Below, piece after piece: positions 25,394 through 34,389 of a DNA stretch of 64,000 nt; position 1 is the first letter of the stretch, and each line of letters opens with the position of its first letter. Source of the stretch: Paenibacillus elgii NBRC 100335 (GTDB lineage Bacteria; Bacillota; Bacilli; Paenibacillales; NBRC-103111); contig NZ_BIMB01000008.1 in assembly GCF_004000865.1 (NCBI RefSeq), forward strand, positions 62,001 through 126,000, written 5' to 3'. A program made the position numbers and the translations under genes. A model generated the notes under the pieces. That model saw only the letters and a list, made by a program, of their open reading frames with translations. It was not told the origin of the DNA and made no database searches.

Positions 25394-26868
25394 CAGCGAG
25401 TGATTCCTTCATTTATTGTTTGCATTGGATTCGGATCTGATAGAGAAATCGCCCAGGCAATATGTCCATCGGGCCGAATAAGTGCCGTGTGGACGTCGTT
25501 CCAATCCGCGTCTGCCTCAGCCAAAGATGCATGTACAACTTGCAGGTTGCTATACGTTTCCCATTGACCGCTATTCTGTTCATTAAAATGGAAGTGCAAC
25601 AGAAGAAAAGTACCTTTGTGCAGGAACGGATAGGAGTTAATCAATTGCCCGTCTTTCAGCTTTAAGCCTAGATCCTTGAAACGTTTCCCGTTTAAAGGAT
25701 GGGGAGGCGCTTCGGCGTCTGGAGCATAATGTACATCAATTGCGGAAATTTGTGCGGCGATTTGATAATTAGCCTCCGGTATTTGAATCAGATTAGCTAG
25801 CATGCTTCGCAGTTCCGTGATGGGAGGAGTCACGTCCAGAAGCAGGGTTTGGACCTCGGTATTCCGGAGCAAGGCCGTATTCCATGGGAAACGTTCGGTA
25901 TGATAACTGTCCAATAGCCAGTCCGGAGCCCAGCCTTTGATTGCTCCTGCAAGCTTCCAGCCTAAGTTCATCGCTTCTTGTAAGCCGACGTTCATTCCCT
26001 GTCCACCAGCCGGAAAATGAATGTGCGCCGAATCTCCCGCCAAAAACAATCGACCATTCCGATAGCGTCCCGCTTGCCGCGTCGCATTTCCGAAACGGGA
26101 CATCCATTTCACATCGTTCAATCCCAGGTCGCTTCCGGTCGTACGGATGATCGATGAACGAAACTCTTCAAATGTAACGGTCTCATCCTTAGAGATGTTA
26201 CGTCTCTCCATATCGATAATTAAGACCCGATACATATGATCATTGATCGGCATGATGCTGACCAAACCTTTTTCTGTAATCCGGGATATAACACTCATAG
26301 GAGCCAAATCAGATAGAACGGCATCCCCCAGAATAGCCGTGAAGGTCGCGTCTGTACCTTCAAATGATATATTTGCATGTTTGCGAACTAAACTTCTGGC
26401 TCCGTCCGTACCTACCACATAAGCAGATCTTAACGTTGTTTCTCCATTAGGTCCCGCGATCTTAACGTCGACCCCATCCTCATCCTGATGCACAGATAGA
26501 GCCTCAACCTCTCTCCAGACCTCTGCGCCAAGGCTAAGAGCCCATTCCTCCAGCACCTTCTCCGTCTCACTCTGCGGTAAAAAGAGAGTGTGATTGGAAG
26601 AAGAATCCAACACCGAGAAATCCAAAGGAGTTTCTAATCCGGCAAAATGCCCTCGTGAAAGTAAGCGGCCTTTACTGATTAATTTTGATTTCACTCCACG
26701 CATATCTAATATTTCTAGGGTTCGTGGATGTACTGTAAGCGCACGTGAATATGGAGTTGTTTCTTTTAATCGCTCAATGACGCAGACCTTTACACCGTTT
26801 AATGCCAATTCTCCAGCCAACATCATGCCGACAGGTCCGCCACCGATAAGGATGACTTCATATTTCAT
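25372..26868 (-). CDS. FAD-dependent aromatic-ring monooxygenase (Rox/PheA-like)
   Basis: 498 residues. The FAD-binding Rossmann motif opens the protein (EVILIGGGPVGMMLAGELAL). The DG motif region reads AYVVGTDGARSLVRKHANIS, and the second FAD motif is GDSAHIHFPAGGQGMNVGLQ. The C-terminal ~110 residues form the thioredoxin-like domain of this class. Rifampicin monooxygenase Rox and pentachlorophenol/phenol hydroxylases share the layout, so inactivation of an aromatic drug is plausible but unproven. It runs with ridA, divergent to a MarR gene. The block is visibly more AT-rich than its neighbours. Confidence 0.85.
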   Translation of the reverse strand: MKYEVILIGGGPVGMMLAGELALNGVKVCVIERLKETTPYSRALTVHPRTLEILDMRGVKSKLISKGRLLSRGHFAGLETPLDFSVLDSSSNHTLFLPQSETEKVLEEWALSLGAEVWREVEALSVHQDEDGVDVKIAGPNGETTLRSAYVVGTDGARSLVRKHANISFEGTDATFTAILGDAVLSDLAPMSVISRITEKGLVSIMPINDHMYRVLIIDMERRNISKDETVTFEEFRSSIIRTTGSDLGLNDVKWMSRFGNATRQAGRYRNGRLFLAGDSAHIHFPAGGQGMNVGLQEAMNLGWKLAGAIKGWAPDWLLDSYHTERFPWNTALLRNTEVQTLLLDVTPPITELRSMLANLIQIPEANYQIAAQISAIDVHYAPDAEAPPHPLNGKRFKDLGLKLKDGQLINSYPFLHKGTFLLLHFHFNEQNSGQWETYSNLQVVHASLAEADADWNDVHTALIRPDGHIAWAISLSDPNPMQTINEGITRWCGNITD

Positions 26869-26892
26869 ATAAATAACCTCTTTTCTTAAACA

Positions 26893-27294
26893 TTATGGGA
26901 AGATCACGATAGCGTCTATTTCGATAAGCCATTCAGGATCGGCTAGTGCTTGAACGCCTATATAGGTACTTGCTGTCTTCGGCCAGTTAGGGCCAAATAC
27001 ATGAAATCCGGCGTCAAAAATAATCGAAATCAATTCCGGGTTGTGGTTTACCACAAAAATATTCATTTTTGCAATGTACAATGGATCCGCTCGCGCGGCT
27101 TCCAATGCATACTTTAGATTGGTGAACACTTGAATCGCTTGCGCGTAATAGTCCCCTGAGCCGACCAATGCTCCTGTTTCATCTACAGAAACCTGACCTG
27201 AGATGAAGGCCAGTTTAGAGGCAGTAGTTACCACGACATGAGAAATTACAGATGTAACCTTATCCGTCAATGTCTTTGGATTCACGATTTCCAT
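26893..27294 (-). CDS. RidA/YjgF-family protein
   Basis: 133 residues from ATG 27294; TTG 27300 is also in frame. It carries the RidA pattern KLAFISGQVSVDETGALVGS, a central FTNLKYALEAARAD helix, and the end WLIEIDAIVIFP with the Glu of the active cleft. RidA proteins hydrolyse reactive enamines/imines; some clustered relatives act on drug or catabolic intermediates. The product is probably co-transcribed with the downstream monooxygenase and controlled by MarR. Confidence 0.85.
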   Translation of the reverse strand: MEIVNPKTLTDKVTSVISHVVVTTASKLAFISGQVSVDETGALVGSGDYYAQAIQVFTNLKYALEAARADPLYIAKMNIFVVNHNPELISIIFDAGFHVFGPNWPKTASTYIGVQALADPEWLIEIDAIVIFP

Positions 27295-27444
27295 AGGCAA
27301 GCATGCTCCATTTCCATATTTATAAATCTTTTCTTGAAAAGTGGATAAGTGTTTCCGACAGAACCTCCTTCGTAAATTATTGTTTCGTTTGAACTCTTTT
27401 TAATTCTTGTTATAAAAGAAAAAAATAAAAACAACGTATAAAAT

Positions 27445-27462
27445 TTGTTTCATATGAAACAA
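27445..27462. promoter_or_regulatory. Perfect 18-bp palindrome, probable MarR operator
   Basis: TTGTTTCATATGAAACAA lies between ridA and the divergent MarR gene. Related half-sites recur at about 27379 (TTGTTTCGTTTGAAC) and 27547 (ATGAAACAAA, at the marR side), suggesting co-operative repression of both directions. Confidence 0.8.
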
Positions 27463-27579
27463 TATTATTGTACTGGGTCACTCCTTATCCTGTCAACCCC
27501 AATATGAGCATGCCCGTTTGTTTCTCAGAAAATAATCTATGCTATAATGAAACAAATGAGTCGAGGAGCCAGCATAATC

Positions 27580-28056
27580 ATGGATACTGCCAATAAAAAC
27601 AAAACCGCAATTCATGAATTTTTCGTTCAGTTTCTTCAGCAAAAAGAGCAATATGAAACCCGAATAACTGCAACATACCTCGAGGATATCCGGAAGCATA
27701 TCGAACCGGAATTCAGATTGAACATGACGGAACTGCACACCATTGCGTGCATCGGAGAGCAGGAGCCGATCAATGTCACTTCCATCGCGGAAAGGATAAA
27801 TTTAAGCAAAGGGAATACCTCCAAGATCGCAAATAAATTACTAAAGGCAGGTTGGGTGCGAAAAGCCCAACTCAACGATAACAAAAAGGAAGTGTATTTT
27901 CGGCTAACGCCTGTCGGCAAAAAGCTATTTGCTGCTCATGATGAGCTCCATACGAAGGAAAAGCAAAGAATGTACGAATTTTTGGAAAGATACAACGAAA
28001 GCGAGCTTGAATTTATCAAACGGCTGTTTGGAGATATGGTTGACTTCTATCGCTAA
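27580..28056 (+). CDS. MarR-family repressor
   Basis: 158 residues from ATG 27580 after CGAGGAG; ATG 27547 lies inside an operator-like half-site. The winged helix has VTSIAERINLSKGNTSKIAN as recognition helix region and the wing VRKAQLNDNKKEVYFRLTPV. It is divergent from ridA and the monooxygenase, with a perfect palindrome between. A drug-responsive repressor of that operon is inferred. Confidence 0.88.
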   Translation: MDTANKNKTAIHEFFVQFLQQKEQYETRITATYLEDIRKHIEPEFRLNMTELHTIACIGEQEPINVTSIAERINLSKGNTSKIANKLLKAGWVRKAQLNDNKKEVYFRLTPVGKKLFAAHDELHTKEKQRMYEFLERYNESELEFIKRLFGDMVDFYR

Positions 28057-28092
28057 CGTACCTCAACAAAGACAATAGGCAGCCGTCCGGAG

Positions 28093-28142
28093 TTGAACTG
28101 TACATATGTTAGACATCAATAACAATTGGAGGTACAGTTCAA
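28093..28142. repeat. 11-bp inverted repeat flanking the truncated HxlR start
   Basis: TTGAACTGTAC (28093-28103) and GTACAGTTCAA (28132-28142) are exact inverted copies 28 bases apart. It may be an operator or the scar of a deletion, since the coding homology of the next gene begins inside it. Confidence 0.6.
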
Positions 28143-28360
28143 GTGAGTGCTACGGGGAGCTCAAACGGCGAATTCCCGAAATTACGCATAAGGTATTAAG
28201 CTCCCAGTTGAACGAGTTGGAAAGCAGCGGTATCGTTAACAGGGAAGAGTACCGGCAAACGCCTCCGAAGGTGGAATATTCGTTAACTCCAAGAGGAAGA
28301 ACGGTAATGCCCATTCTGGAGGAGATGTGCAAATGGGAGTGCACAATCAATCACCGTTGA
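28106..28360 (+). pseudogene. HxlR-family regulator, N-terminally damaged
   Basis: 84 residues. From CYGELKRRIPEITHKVLSSQ onward the frame is a good HxlR winged helix (LNELESSGIVNREEYRQTPP, then KVEYSLTPRGRTVMPILEEM). The usual first ~25 residues (a Cys plus the G-K-W-x-hydrophobic helix) are replaced by a short segment (MLDINNNWRYSSSE) that seems to lack about ten residues of the first helix. ATG 28106 has no proper ribosome binding site. It is probably inactive. Confidence 0.6.
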
Positions 28361-28394
28361 AATGAACGCACCGACCAAGTACAATGGGGATAGA

Positions 28395-28409
28395 TGATAA
28401 TCATTCTCA
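28395..28409. promoter_or_regulatory. Fur-type box of the second AraC gene
   Basis: TGATAAT-C-ATTCTCA matches the Fur 7-1-7 box at 13 of 14 positions, 28 bases before the preferred start. Confidence 0.75.
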
Positions 28410-28436
28410 TTGGATAATTGGAAGAAGGTGCGTTTT

Positions 28437-29459
28437 TTGACACCGAATATCTTGGTAGCCGACATACACGATTATTTTGACCGGATCGCCGAAATGGTTC
28501 ATGGAACGGTGCGTACCCGAAGCTGGGAGCAGCAGCTTTCCCCGCCGCCTCATATCGGAAAGGGGAAGATCACCCGGATGCGGATTCGTCCGGGAATGGA
28601 GATTGTTGTTTCGGATATAACGTACGAGCGCAATATGAAGCTGCACATTATGGAAGCATGCCGGCTGTTCGAATTGAGCTACTGCTTAAGCGGTGAAATT
28701 TATTGCGAATGGGACGGCAAAGAAAATTGGACGGGGAGCCGGGCGGGCAACGTTCTGTTCCTGGAAAATATTCGAGTGTACGAGGAAATGAAAGCGGGTC
28801 TCCGGCAGCAATTGCTGGAGGTGCGTTTTGCTCCCGAGGAACTGCTTCGTTATGCCGACGATGCGATCGAGAAGCACGGGATGGAAGCTTGGATGAAGCG
28901 GCATAAGGGGAGTATTGATCCTTACTCCGATTCCCCGGCCATCCGCAAATGCGTATCCGACCTTATCCATTGCACCTATAAAGGATCAATGAAGCGATTG
29001 TACATGGAAGGCAAAGCGATGGAGCTTCTTGCTTTGTTTGCCGAGGCGGGCGGACGCAGTCCTATAGACGGCAAGCTCGTGTTGCGCCGCGACGATATCG
29101 AGAAGCTGAAGGAGGTCAGGCAGTGGGTGATCAGCCGGGTTGAGCACCCGCTGTCCATCCGGGAACTGGCCAGACTCGCCGGGATCAACGAGTTTAAGCT
29201 GAAGAAGGGCTTTCGCGAGCTGTTCGGCATGACGATCTTCGAGCTTGTAAGACAAGAGCGGATGGAAAGGGCGCTTCGTTTCATAGAGATCGAGCGGATG
29301 AATGTGGGGGAGGCTGCCGTTGCCGTCGGTTACAGCAATGTCAGCAATTTTACGACGGCTTTTCGGAAGCATTACGGCTGCAATCCCGGCGAATATGTAA
29401 GGCAGCTTCATCATTTGGATTTGCGGCAAAGCATGGAGCAGGAGAACAACAACCGTTGA
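28437..29459 (+). CDS. AraC-family regulator, paralogue of the one at 132
   Basis: 340 residues if TTG 28437 is used (eight bases after GAAGAAGG); in-frame GTG 28428 and TTG 28410 are possible, but the last touches the Fur box. The layout is the same as the first AraC gene: conserved MRIRPGMEIVVSDITYERNM near the N-terminus and paired HTH motifs IRELARLAGINEFKLKKGFR and VAVGYSNVSNFTTAFRKHYG. Fur box upstream and Fur-boxed MFS exporter downstream make it a candidate siderophore-sensing activator of the exporter. Confidence 0.85.
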   Translation: MTPNILVADIHDYFDRIAEMVHGTVRTRSWEQQLSPPPHIGKGKITRMRIRPGMEIVVSDITYERNMKLHIMEACRLFELSYCLSGEIYCEWDGKENWTGSRAGNVLFLENIRVYEEMKAGLRQQLLEVRFAPEELLRYADDAIEKHGMEAWMKRHKGSIDPYSDSPAIRKCVSDLIHCTYKGSMKRLYMEGKAMELLALFAEAGGRSPIDGKLVLRRDDIEKLKEVRQWVISRVEHPLSIRELARLAGINEFKLKKGFRELFGMTIFELVRQERMERALRFIEIERMNVGEAAVAVGYSNVSNFTTAFRKHYGCNPGEYVRQLHHLDLRQSMEQENNNR

Positions 29460-29465
29460 AGCAGG

Positions 29466-29510
29466 CCCTTCAGACCCTTGGATTTCCAAAGGTTTGAGGG
29501 GTTTTTCGTT
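29466..29510 (+). terminator. Terminator of the second AraC gene
   Basis: CCCTTCAGACCCTTGG / CCAAAGGTTTGAGGGG stem with a T-run. Confidence 0.75.
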
Positions 29511-29576
29511 TATTTGACCCTCCTTGTGCAGGGATAAAAACTTCCTCCACAGGTAGCGCGGCGATGGCTTTTCGAA

Positions 29577-29591
29577 TGATAATCGTTATCA
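29577..29591. promoter_or_regulatory. Fur-type box of the MFS exporter
   Basis: TGATAAT-C-GTTATCA matches the 7-1-7 Fur box at 13 of 14 positions, 75 bases before the start codon. Confidence 0.8.
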
Positions 29592-29665
29592 AACGCTGGA
29601 CTGACGTGCTGACGGCCGCCTGTTCCAACGCGAAAAGCTTAGATTTTACTGTAGGAGGAAATTCC

Positions 29666-31120
29666 ATGTCCAACCCGATCTCCGAAACATTCACATCCGA
29701 TCGCTTCCCGAAGCAGCAGACGGACCGCCGCCGTTGGTACGCGCTTGCGGTGATTTTACTGCCCATCTTGTTGATCCAATTGAATACGTTCATGATTCAG
29801 GTCGCGCTGCCGTCTTTGCAGAACAGCCTGCATGCGGGTTTCTCCGAAGCTCAGTTTATGGTCGCAGGTTACTCGCTCGGCATGGCGCTGGCCTTGATGA
29901 TTAGCGGCAAGCTCGGCGATATGTATGGCCGAAAACGAATGCTGCTCATCGGCGTGGCCGGCTTTACGCTTATGGCTGCGCTCGGCGGGCTGGCTTCCGA
30001 TCCGTCGGTGCTGATCGCCATTCGGATAATGCAGGGATTGGCCGCCGCGGTTATCCAGCCGCAGGTGCTGTCGACGATGCAGGTCAGCTTCCCGCCGCAG
30101 GAGAAGGCTCTCGCTTTTGGAATTTACGGCGCCTTGATCGGCGTCGGCTTCACCTTCGGCCTGATCTTGGGCGGGCTGCTGATCGATTGGAATTGGTTCG
30201 CGCTCGGTTGGCGGAACGTTTTCTTTTTCAACGTGCCGATCGGCGTGCTTGTTCTGTTGTTGTTGCCGATCATCCCCGAATCTCGCGGGGGGCAGGCTCA
30301 AAGCATAGACTGGAGCGGCGCCATACTACTGATCGCTGGTTTGTTTCTGCTGATTTATCCGCTGTCGGAGGGGCAGAAGCGGGGCTGGCCGCTCTGGACG
30401 TGGAGCTGTCTGGTCCTGGCTATCTCCATTCTATTGGCCTTCGTCGCCGTCGAACTCCGCAAAAGCAGGCAGGGCGCCGTTCCGCTTGTCGACCTGTCCA
30501 TTTTCCAGCTGCCTTCGTTCAGAGTCGGCATAATCACGGTAACGGTGTTCTATAGCGGCATGTTCTCTTTCTTCTTTATCCTAAGCTACTTCCTGCAATA
30601 CGGCCTGCATTACAGCATCAAATCCACGAGTCTGGTTTTTCTGCCGATCGGCGCCGGTTTTTTCCTGAGCTCTCTCGTATCGTCCGGAATCGTCAGGAGA
30701 TGGGGAGGGAACGTGCTGAAAATCGGCGCGCTGGTCATGGCGATCTGCAGCTTTGCACTCATTGGCACGCTGCATGCCGATGCTGTGGACCTGCTAACCA
30801 TGCCGAATATGGTGATCCTGCTCGTGTACGGTCTCGGGCTCGGATTGGCCGGTACGCCGCTTGTCAATGTCGCGCTCAGCGAAGTGCCTGCGGAAAATGC
30901 GGGCACCGGATCGGGTTTGTTCACGACCTTTACTAACTTGGCCAATTCGCTGGGGGTTGCGCTGATTGGCATTTTGTTCTCGGCCGTGCTGAGTAAGCCG
31001 CTGGCGGCAGCGGACCTGCCGGATTATGTACGGGCATTCTCCGCCTCTTTAACCGTTACCGGGTGCCTTGCTTTTGCCGCATTTCTTTGTCTGTGCCTCC
31101 TACCCAAGCGGAAGGTGTAA
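29666..31120 (+). CDS. Fur-controlled 14-TM MFS exporter (DHA2 class)
   Basis: 484 residues from ATG 29666 after TAGGAGGAA. About fourteen helices; motif A GKLGDMYGRKRMLLIG and the antiporter-motif region YGALIGVGFTFGLILGGLLI are clear. DHA2 proteins export drugs, and some export siderophores. The Fur box and the neighbouring AraC regulator point to export of a siderophore or precursor rather than a drug. No siderophore biosynthesis gene other than the opine locus is visible. Confidence 0.85.
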   Translation: MSNPISETFTSDRFPKQQTDRRRWYALAVILLPILLIQLNTFMIQVALPSLQNSLHAGFSEAQFMVAGYSLGMALALMISGKLGDMYGRKRMLLIGVAGFTLMAALGGLASDPSVLIAIRIMQGLAAAVIQPQVLSTMQVSFPPQEKALAFGIYGALIGVGFTFGLILGGLLIDWNWFALGWRNVFFFNVPIGVLVLLLLPIIPESRGGQAQSIDWSGAILLIAGLFLLIYPLSEGQKRGWPLWTWSCLVLAISILLAFVAVELRKSRQGAVPLVDLSIFQLPSFRVGIITVTVFYSGMFSFFFILSYFLQYGLHYSIKSTSLVFLPIGAGFFLSSLVSSGIVRRWGGNVLKIGALVMAICSFALIGTLHADAVDLLTMPNMVILLVYGLGLGLAGTPLVNVALSEVPAENAGTGSGLFTTFTNLANSLGVALIGILFSAVLSKPLAAADLPDYVRAFSASLTVTGCLAFAAFLCLCLLPKRKV

Positions 31121-31143
31121 GAACATGTGCCCGGTCGTGCTAA

Positions 31144-31194
31144 GCAAACAAACAAGCCTTCGAACCGCAGGGTCCGAGGGCTTGCTTTGTTTGT
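31144..31194. terminator. Bidirectional terminator
   Basis: AAACAAACAAGCC...GGCTTGCTTTGTTT; the flanking A- and T-rich arms allow use by both converging genes. Confidence 0.7.
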
Positions 31195-31211
31195 CGTGGA
31201 CAGGAGGTCGT

Positions 31212-32672
31212 TTAAGGCTGCGGGTCGTCGATTTTCATATGGTACATCGTTTGGTCGCCCATCGACCAATAGGGGAAGTAGAGCTGGTCTTCGGCTATAT
31301 ATAACGCCATTGCCCGCGCTTCGGCCAGTGCTTGACGCCCGGTGCCGTCCAACCGGATACGCTCCATGGAAGCGTCCCCCGAGATCCCGAAGCCGCCGCT
31401 GACATAGTAAACCCAACCATCCCGGTAGTTCAGTCCGAAAATCGGCGTCCTCGCGGATTCGTGCAGCGGGATATCGATGGAGGCGTCTCCGCTCATTTTG
31501 CGCAGCTGCTTGCCGTCCTTCACATAATAGATCCACCCGTCAATGGTACTGATCTCCGTCACATTATCCCGCAGCTCTGTTTGTCCCGATCCGTCGTTCC
31601 CCATGACGTAAAGCTTCTTTTTCTCCCCTTCGCCGGTCAGATAATAGAGGCGTTCGCCTTGCAGAAAAAAATACTTGATGTGTTCCATATTGGAAAGCAG
31701 CGTCTGTTTCTCCGAACCGTCCGTTCTCATCCGCTCAATGCCGCCCGGAGTGTAGTAGGTAGCGTTTTTGTTGCCGCTGCGTTCGGTAAGGCGAAGGTAA
31801 TACATCCATCCGTCCCGGACCCACAGACAGCTGGCATTCGTCTGAGAGACAAGCGTCCGCTCCGTGCCGTCGGTTTTGATTTTGTAGATGGCGTTTGGCT
31901 TGCGAGGCTCGGATGCGATGTAGTACAGCCAATCCCCAACCACATTGATGTAAGTGGCTTTATCGTCCGAAAGTTTGGTCTTACTCGAGCCGTCCGGCTT
32001 GGATTTGACCAACTGGTGCGCTCCCTCCGACCAGAGGTACGGATTCATGTACACCCAGCCGTCCTTGACGGCAAGCTTACCCCCGTTCGCCAGGTTTAAC
32101 GCCTCCGCTTGAGTACGTTCCTCATCGTCGGGTCTGGCGCACGATTGAATGGCAAAGCCGCGTACGTCGTTCCAAGAAGTTTTCCAGTTGAACTCCTCGT
32201 GAGCAAATCTCCAAGTCATCGGGAAATAAGCGATGTTGCGGTACAGCAAAACAGGATATGGTTCGTCCGCATTAACGATCGTTTTGCCGTTCACCTTCAC
32301 GGAAAAGGGAGTAGGGACGGCAGCTTGCGGACCACCAGTGCTTGCATTGACCTCTGCGGTCAGATCTTGTGCCAGAGAAGCGCAGCCGTCTTTTTTATCC
32401 AGAGACAGTCCGTTCTCCTTGCTCCAAGAAACGGCCAAGCCCAGGGAAGACGTATAATTCCAAGTCATCGGAAAATAGGTGATGTCACGGTACAGCAGCA
32501 GCGGATACTGGCTATGGGTCTGGTCGGTAACCGTGCCGTTCACGGTCACCGGGAACGCAGGGAACGACGCTTGAACCTCCGGCGAAGCTGCCGCCCGGGA
32601 AACGGGAGCCGGCCAAACAAGCATAAGGCTCAAGGCAGCTACTGCGGTCCAGACTTTCAAAATTTGAGGCAT
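31212..32672 (-). CDS. Secreted protein: stalk-like repeats plus DUF5050 beta-propeller
   Basis: 486 residues from ATG 32672 after AAAGGAG. A signal peptide (AALSLMLVWPAPVSRAA) precedes two similar repeats, each with a FxVTVNGTVT/FSVKVNGKTI start and a YPLLLYRDITYFPMTW / YPVLLYRNIAYFPMTW core, as in stalk (copper-amine-oxidase-N-like) domains of Paenibacillus surface proteins. From about residue 190 a DUF5050 propeller follows, with repeated DGWxYY (KDGWVYMNP, RDGWMYYLR, IDGWIYYVK, RDGWVYYVS). It is probably a surface ligand-binding or sensory protein. No catalytic residues are evident. Confidence 0.75.
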   Translation of the reverse strand: MPQILKVWTAVAALSLMLVWPAPVSRAAASPEVQASFPAFPVTVNGTVTDQTHSQYPLLLYRDITYFPMTWNYTSSLGLAVSWSKENGLSLDKKDGCASLAQDLTAEVNASTGGPQAAVPTPFSVKVNGKTIVNADEPYPVLLYRNIAYFPMTWRFAHEEFNWKTSWNDVRGFAIQSCARPDDEERTQAEALNLANGGKLAVKDGWVYMNPYLWSEGAHQLVKSKPDGSSKTKLSDDKATYINVVGDWLYYIASEPRKPNAIYKIKTDGTERTLVSQTNASCLWVRDGWMYYLRLTERSGNKNATYYTPGGIERMRTDGSEKQTLLSNMEHIKYFFLQGERLYYLTGEGEKKKLYVMGNDGSGQTELRDNVTEISTIDGWIYYVKDGKQLRKMSGDASIDIPLHESARTPIFGLNYRDGWVYYVSGGFGISGDASMERIRLDGTGRQALAEARAMALYIAEDQLYFPYWSMGDQTMYHMKIDDPQP

Positions 32673-33113
32673 GATCAAAACTCCTTTCGGCTAGAGCTTC
32701 GGACAAGCTTTGCGGTGCTTGAAGGAAAAAGCTAACGTTGTTATTAACGCCGGAATCGCCTGTTTGTTGCGCGTATTTACAAGGGGACGAGAAGTTTGCG
32801 AACCGTCATTTTGAGGAGATTGCGAAAGACAGCTGTGGCACTGCGAGGATTAAGGCGTTTTGTTGGAATGTCTACTTAAAGATAGACGTTTAAGGAGAAT
32901 GTTTATAATTTTTATCATAAGCCTCTTGATTAAATCTGGACGATATAATAATATGTCTATAGATAAATAAACGAAATTCATTTTCGTCTATTTGTTAGGT
33001 GTGGAGAGGATGAGTCGGATCAATGGTTCTACAGCATAAATCCGATGAGATCTTGCCGTCGTCCGGGCAGATCTAACCGCACGATGATCAAAGCTTGAAA
33101 GGAAGTAATACCC
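32673..33113. other. Intergenic region with a Fur-family-like box
   Basis: 441 bases between divergent genes. TTATAAT-T-TTTATCA (32903-32917) matches both the Fur and PerR 7-1-7 patterns at 12 of 14 positions. A mini-frame of nine codons (33010-33039) with GGAGAGG before it lies inside TCGGAT...ATCCGA inverted repeats. Neither is proven. The box would suit control of the EntS-like gene at 33114. Confidence 0.4.
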
Positions 33114-34319
33114 GTGTTAAACAATCGTTATGTTCGAACCATCATTTTATCCAGAGTTTGTCTGCAGCTTGGCATTTGGGTAAGAAACTTTGCCATTCTG
33201 CTTTACGTGACCGAGTTGACGAAGAACGACCCGCTGTATGTATCGCTGATCTCAGTCGTAGAATACGCACCGATCTTTTTGTTCTCCACGATCGGGGGGA
33301 CATTCGCCGACCGGTGGCTGCCGAAACGAACGATGGTCTGGTGCGATCTCTTGTCCGCCGTCTCCGCTTTCGTCGTGCTGATGGTAATACACTCAGGCTC
33401 GTGGTACGCGCTGCTTTTTGCTACCTTTATCTCCGCCGTGCTTTCCCAGTTTTCCCAGCCGTCGGCAATGAAGCTGTTTAAGCAGCATGTACCGGAAGAG
33501 CAGCTGCAAGGTGTCATGGCTCTGTTTCAGTCGTTAATGGCCATCTTTATGGTGGTGGGTCCGGTCATCGGTGCGTTCGTTTATCAGCGATTCGGCATCG
33601 AAATTTCACTTTGCGTGATGGGTGCGCTGCTGCTTGTCTCGGCGCTGATCTTGTCCTTTCTCCCACGGGATACCAAGACCCCGGCTGCGGCGGACCGGAG
33701 CTTTGCGCAGGAACTGCGGGACGGGATTCGTTATGTATGGGCGAGCCGCCCGCTCCGGACGCTGGGAGGGACCTTTGCCGCATCCGGCTTGGCCGTCGGA
33801 TTGATTTCGCCGCTTACGATCTTTGTGGCCATGGAAAATCTGGGACAGGACAAATCGTTCCTCCAATGGCTTCTCATGACGAACGGCGCCGCCATGTTGG
33901 TCGGCGGAGCTCTTGTGATGACAGTATCCAAGAAAGTAAAGCCGCAAACGCTGCTTGCGGCGGGTTTGCTCGTCAGCACCTTCGGCGCGATCGGAATCGG
34001 CTGGTCGACCAGCATCCCGCTGACTCTTCTTTTTCAAGCCACCAACGGACTTGGCTTCCCCTGTATCCAAATCGGCATCAATACTTTGATCTTGCGGAAT
34101 ACGGAAGGCCCGTTTATCGGCCGGGTCGGGGGCGTGCTGACGCCGATGTTTATGGGCATGATGGTCGTTGGCATGTCCATGGGGGGATACTTGAAGAATG
34201 CGATCTCACTGCACATGGTGTATACCATCAGCGGAGTATTATTTTTCGTCGGCGCGTTGATCCTAGCTCCGCTCATGGGGAAACGTCGCGAGGCGGGCGT
34301 AAATAAGGCGCAAGGATAA
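33114..34319 (+). CDS. MFS exporter of the EntS/MefA-like (MFS_3) group
   Basis: 401 residues from GTG 33114 after GAAAGGAAG. About twelve helices; motif A reads FADRWLPKRTMVWCDLLSA. The family stretch SAVLSQFSQPSAMKLFKQHV (position of the conserved N/QP-A-R region) and the LQATNGLGFPCIQIGINTLI half are typical of the MFS_3 group, which includes the enterobactin exporter EntS and macrolide pumps. Given the Fur-rich neighbourhood, a siderophore exporter is possible. A macrolide-type pump is the main alternative. Confidence 0.8.
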   Translation: MLNNRYVRTIILSRVCLQLGIWVRNFAILLYVTELTKNDPLYVSLISVVEYAPIFLFSTIGGTFADRWLPKRTMVWCDLLSAVSAFVVLMVIHSGSWYALLFATFISAVLSQFSQPSAMKLFKQHVPEEQLQGVMALFQSLMAIFMVVGPVIGAFVYQRFGIEISLCVMGALLLVSALILSFLPRDTKTPAAADRSFAQELRDGIRYVWASRPLRTLGGTFAASGLAVGLISPLTIFVAMENLGQDKSFLQWLLMTNGAAMLVGGALVMTVSKKVKPQTLLAAGLLVSTFGAIGIGWSTSIPLTLLFQATNGLGFPCIQIGINTLILRNTEGPFIGRVGGVLTPMFMGMMVVGMSMGGYLKNAISLHMVYTISGVLFFVGALILAPLMGKRREAGVNKAQG

Positions 34320-34389
34320 CGGACGATATTTCTTCTGGGACGGGGAGTTTTGGAGTCGTTACCCACGAATTACCCACAAAAGGGGGGGA

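Noticed and set aside
34359-34377. Repeated TTACCCAC near the integrase 3' end as an attachment site
   Set aside because: I could not find a matching copy at the other end of the relic, so an att site is not supported.
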